Source: Alphaproteobacteria bacterium (lineage in GTDB: Bacteria > Pseudomonadota > Alphaproteobacteria > Bin95). Taken from it: a stretch of 32,690 nucleotides of DNA. Below, piece by piece: positions 31,516 through 32,690 of this stretch. The translations under genes were made by a program, and so were the position numbers. Within the stretch, counting starts at the first letter, position 1; each line of letters opens with the position of its first letter. The notes beneath the pieces were generated by a model. That model had not been told where the DNA came from. It worked only from the letters and a program-made list of their open reading frames with translations, and did not search any database. The stretch lies in the NCBI GenBank assembly GCA_022826185.1, contig JAJDVH010000120.1, forward strand, positions 1 to 32,690. Direction: 5' to 3'.

Positions 31516-32304
31516 CTACTCGAAGGCGGGGACAAAGCCTTGCCGCTCGAACGCCTTTCGCGCGGCCGGCCCGCGCAGCCAGGCGAGGAAGCGCGCGCCC
31601 AGCGGGTTGCGGCTCGCGGCCACCGCGGCGGCCGGATAGACGATGGGCGGATGGCTGTCCGCGGGGAAGGCGCCGACGACGGTCACATTGCCGTCGGCTG
31701 CGGCGTCGGTCGCATAGACGATGCCGAGCGGCGCCTCGCCGGAAGAGACCAGCGCCAGCGCGGCGCGCACATTGTCCGCCTGCGCCACCTTCGGCGCGAC
31801 GGCCTCCCAGATGCCCAGCCGCCTGAGCGCCGCCTTGCCGTAGATCCCGGCGGGCACCGCATCGACGAACGTCATGGCGAGGCGGCCTTCGCCCAGCATG
31901 CCGGCTATGTCGGCGCCCGGGACGATGTCCACGGGGGCCGCGTCCCGCCCGTGCGCGATCAGCACGATGCTGTTCTTCAGCAGGTCGAAACGGCTTCCCC
32001 GGTCGATGAGGCCGTCCCGCTCCAGCGCGTCCATCCAGCCCGGATTGGCGGAAATGAAGATGTCCGCGGGCGCGCCGTGCCGGATCTGGCGGGCAAGCGC
32101 GGAGGAGCCGGCCAGCGACACGGTCACGGCGCGGCCGGTCTCGCGCTCGAACGCGGCGGCGATCTCGTCCATCGCATTCTTGAGGCTGGCGGCGGCGAAG
32201 ACCGTGATCGCGTCCGCGCCGAAGCCGGGCCGCACGAGGCCGAGGCCGAGCGCAAGCCCGGCGGCGAGCCCGAACAGGCGGCGGCGAAGGGGTGAAGACG
32301 GCAA
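31516..32304 (-). CDS. Molybdate-binding protein ModA
   Basis: This periplasmic binding protein has the mature start ITVFAAASLKNAMDEIAAAF, the GSSALARQI and PADIFISANP segments of the ligand cleft, and TFVDAVPAGIYGKAALR. These are classic ModA features. The signal peptide is LRRRLFGLAAGLALGLGLVRPG with cleavage near GFGA-DAI. The start is uncertain. I prefer a TTG at 32304, because GGGGAG lies about 7 nt upstream and it places the signal peptide near the N-terminus. An in-frame ATG at 32397 would add 31 polar residues before it. First gene of modABC. Confidence 0.9.
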   Translation of the reverse strand: MPSSPLRRRLFGLAAGLALGLGLVRPGFGADAITVFAAASLKNAMDEIAAAFERETGRAVTVSLAGSSALARQIRHGAPADIFISANPGWMDALERDGLIDRGSRFDLLKNSIVLIAHGRDAAPVDIVPGADIAGMLGEGRLAMTFVDAVPAGIYGKAALRRLGIWEAVAPKVAQADNVRAALALVSSGEAPLGIVYATDAAADGNVTVVGAFPADSHPPIVYPAAAVAASRNPLGARFLAWLRGPAARKAFERQGFVPAFE

Positions 32305-32403
32305 ATGCGGCGCTCCCCGGCGGCCCTGCCAATTGGCCCTTTTTCCACCGGCCCGGCAAGGCGTCGCCGTGCAGGAGGACCCCCTGCGAAACGTCATGAA
32401 TTG

Positions 32404-32688
32404 TCATGCGATGTCATGGGCCGGCGCGAATTCCGCGCTGTCCAACCAGTCCCCGTCCTGCCGGTACGGGGCGTCGTCCCGGTGTTCATCACCATCGTCC
32501 CAGTCGTCCTCGTCCCGGTCGTCGTCCCCGTCCGGGCCGCGGGGGCGGAGGGGGTCTTCTTCCCGTTCGAGGCGGTCTTGCCTGCGCTCCTCGATTGCTT
32601 CCGGGGACCAGGGGTCGTAGATGTCGGCATAGCCGTTGCGGCGCTGGTAGAGCCAGTCATGTTCGGCGCCGTCGGCCCGGTCGTCGTC
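32404..32688 (-). CDS. Partial acidic protein of unknown function
   Basis: This is the C-terminal 94 residues of a protein that begins beyond the window. It reads DDRADGAEHDWLYQRRNGYA, then an IYDPWSPEAIEERR segment, and then a long Asp/Glu/Arg-rich tail ending in DSAEFAPAHDIA. I recognise no family. The frame is open throughout with consistent GC-rich codon use. It ends about 100 bp before the preferred modA start on the same strand, so it may share a transcript with modABC. Confidence 0.5.
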   Translation of the reverse strand, partial: DDDRADGAEHDWLYQRRNGYADIYDPWSPEAIEERRQDRLEREEDPLRPRGPDGDDDRDEDDWDDGDEHRDDAPYRQDGDWLDSAEFAPAHDIA

Positions 32689-32690
32689 GA

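Noticed and set aside
30818-32407. Upstream extension of modC by 530 codons
   Set aside because: It reads through modB and modA in a wrong frame. ModC starts at 30817 with an ATGA overlap.
1-32690. CRISPR array, tRNA or rRNA genes
   Set aside because: I saw no regularly spaced repeats with unique spacers and no tRNA- or rRNA-like sequence. A computed scan would be more sensitive.

Overview
This window reads as a mosaic from a GC-rich Gram-negative bacterium. An alphaproteobacterium is the best guess: the MobF-type relaxase region, the hydantoinase/LLM catabolic cluster and the GC-rich codon use resemble that class, but nothing here fixes the genus. Two parts are visible. Positions 1 to about 15360 are accessory, mobile-type DNA. 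From about 15360 to the end it is compact, GC-rich, metabolic and transport DNA.

Accessory part. Positions 1-1200 hold no intact gene, only a decayed IS66-like transposase fragment. At 1201-3784 (minus strand) four tightly packed genes encode a complete small ubiquitin-like conjugation cassette: a Ubl ending in four glycines, an E2-like protein, a JAB/JAMM peptidase and a ThiF/E1-like adenylating enzyme. Diverging from it at 3938-6191 (plus strand) is a second coupled operon: ribbon-helix-helix (RHH) protein, GNAT acetyltransferase, XRE-type HTH protein and ImmA/IrrE-type metallopeptidase. This looks like two toxin-antitoxin-like regulatory pairs in one transcript. The roughly 150-bp gap between the operons carries two outward-facing sigma-70-like promoters with repeated GGCCATT half-sites between them. 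Both operons are visibly poorer in GC than the flanks, and an IS66 C-terminal remnant lies on the far side (6290-6487). I regard this roughly 5-kb double cassette as the most interesting object in the window and as a candidate defence or stress module.

Positions 6656-15006 are a conjugation/mobilisation block: two small plasmid-type proteins, a 1585-residue MobF relaxase-helicase with a repeat-built C-terminal extension, a membrane-anchored accessory protein, a small unknown gene, and three overlapping paralogous RHH relaxosome-like genes. The hexamer CGATAC/GTATCG is clustered in the two non-coding stretches bracketing the RHH operon. No type IV secretion genes or integrase are visible.

Junction. 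At about 15360 the mobile DNA runs directly into an amidohydrolase whose N-terminal metal-binding segment is missing. A strong promoter and a 9-bp inverted repeat sit exactly at the join, so I infer an insertion or recombination boundary there.

Chromosome-like part. Positions 15367-22188 hold a catabolic cluster: the truncated amidohydrolase, and on the opposite strand an SDR dehydrogenase, a fused HyuA-HyuB hydantoinase/oxoprolinase and an LLM flavin monooxygenase. Positions 22312-32304 are an oxyanion uptake district: an HTH plus periplasmic-binding-like regulator, a BtuCD-type (type II) importer plausibly of the MolABC kind, TupABC tungstate importer, a MOT1-type molybdate permease, and ModABC molybdate importer. 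Four architecturally different molybdate/tungstate uptake routes therefore lie side by side. The window ends inside an acidic protein of unknown function.
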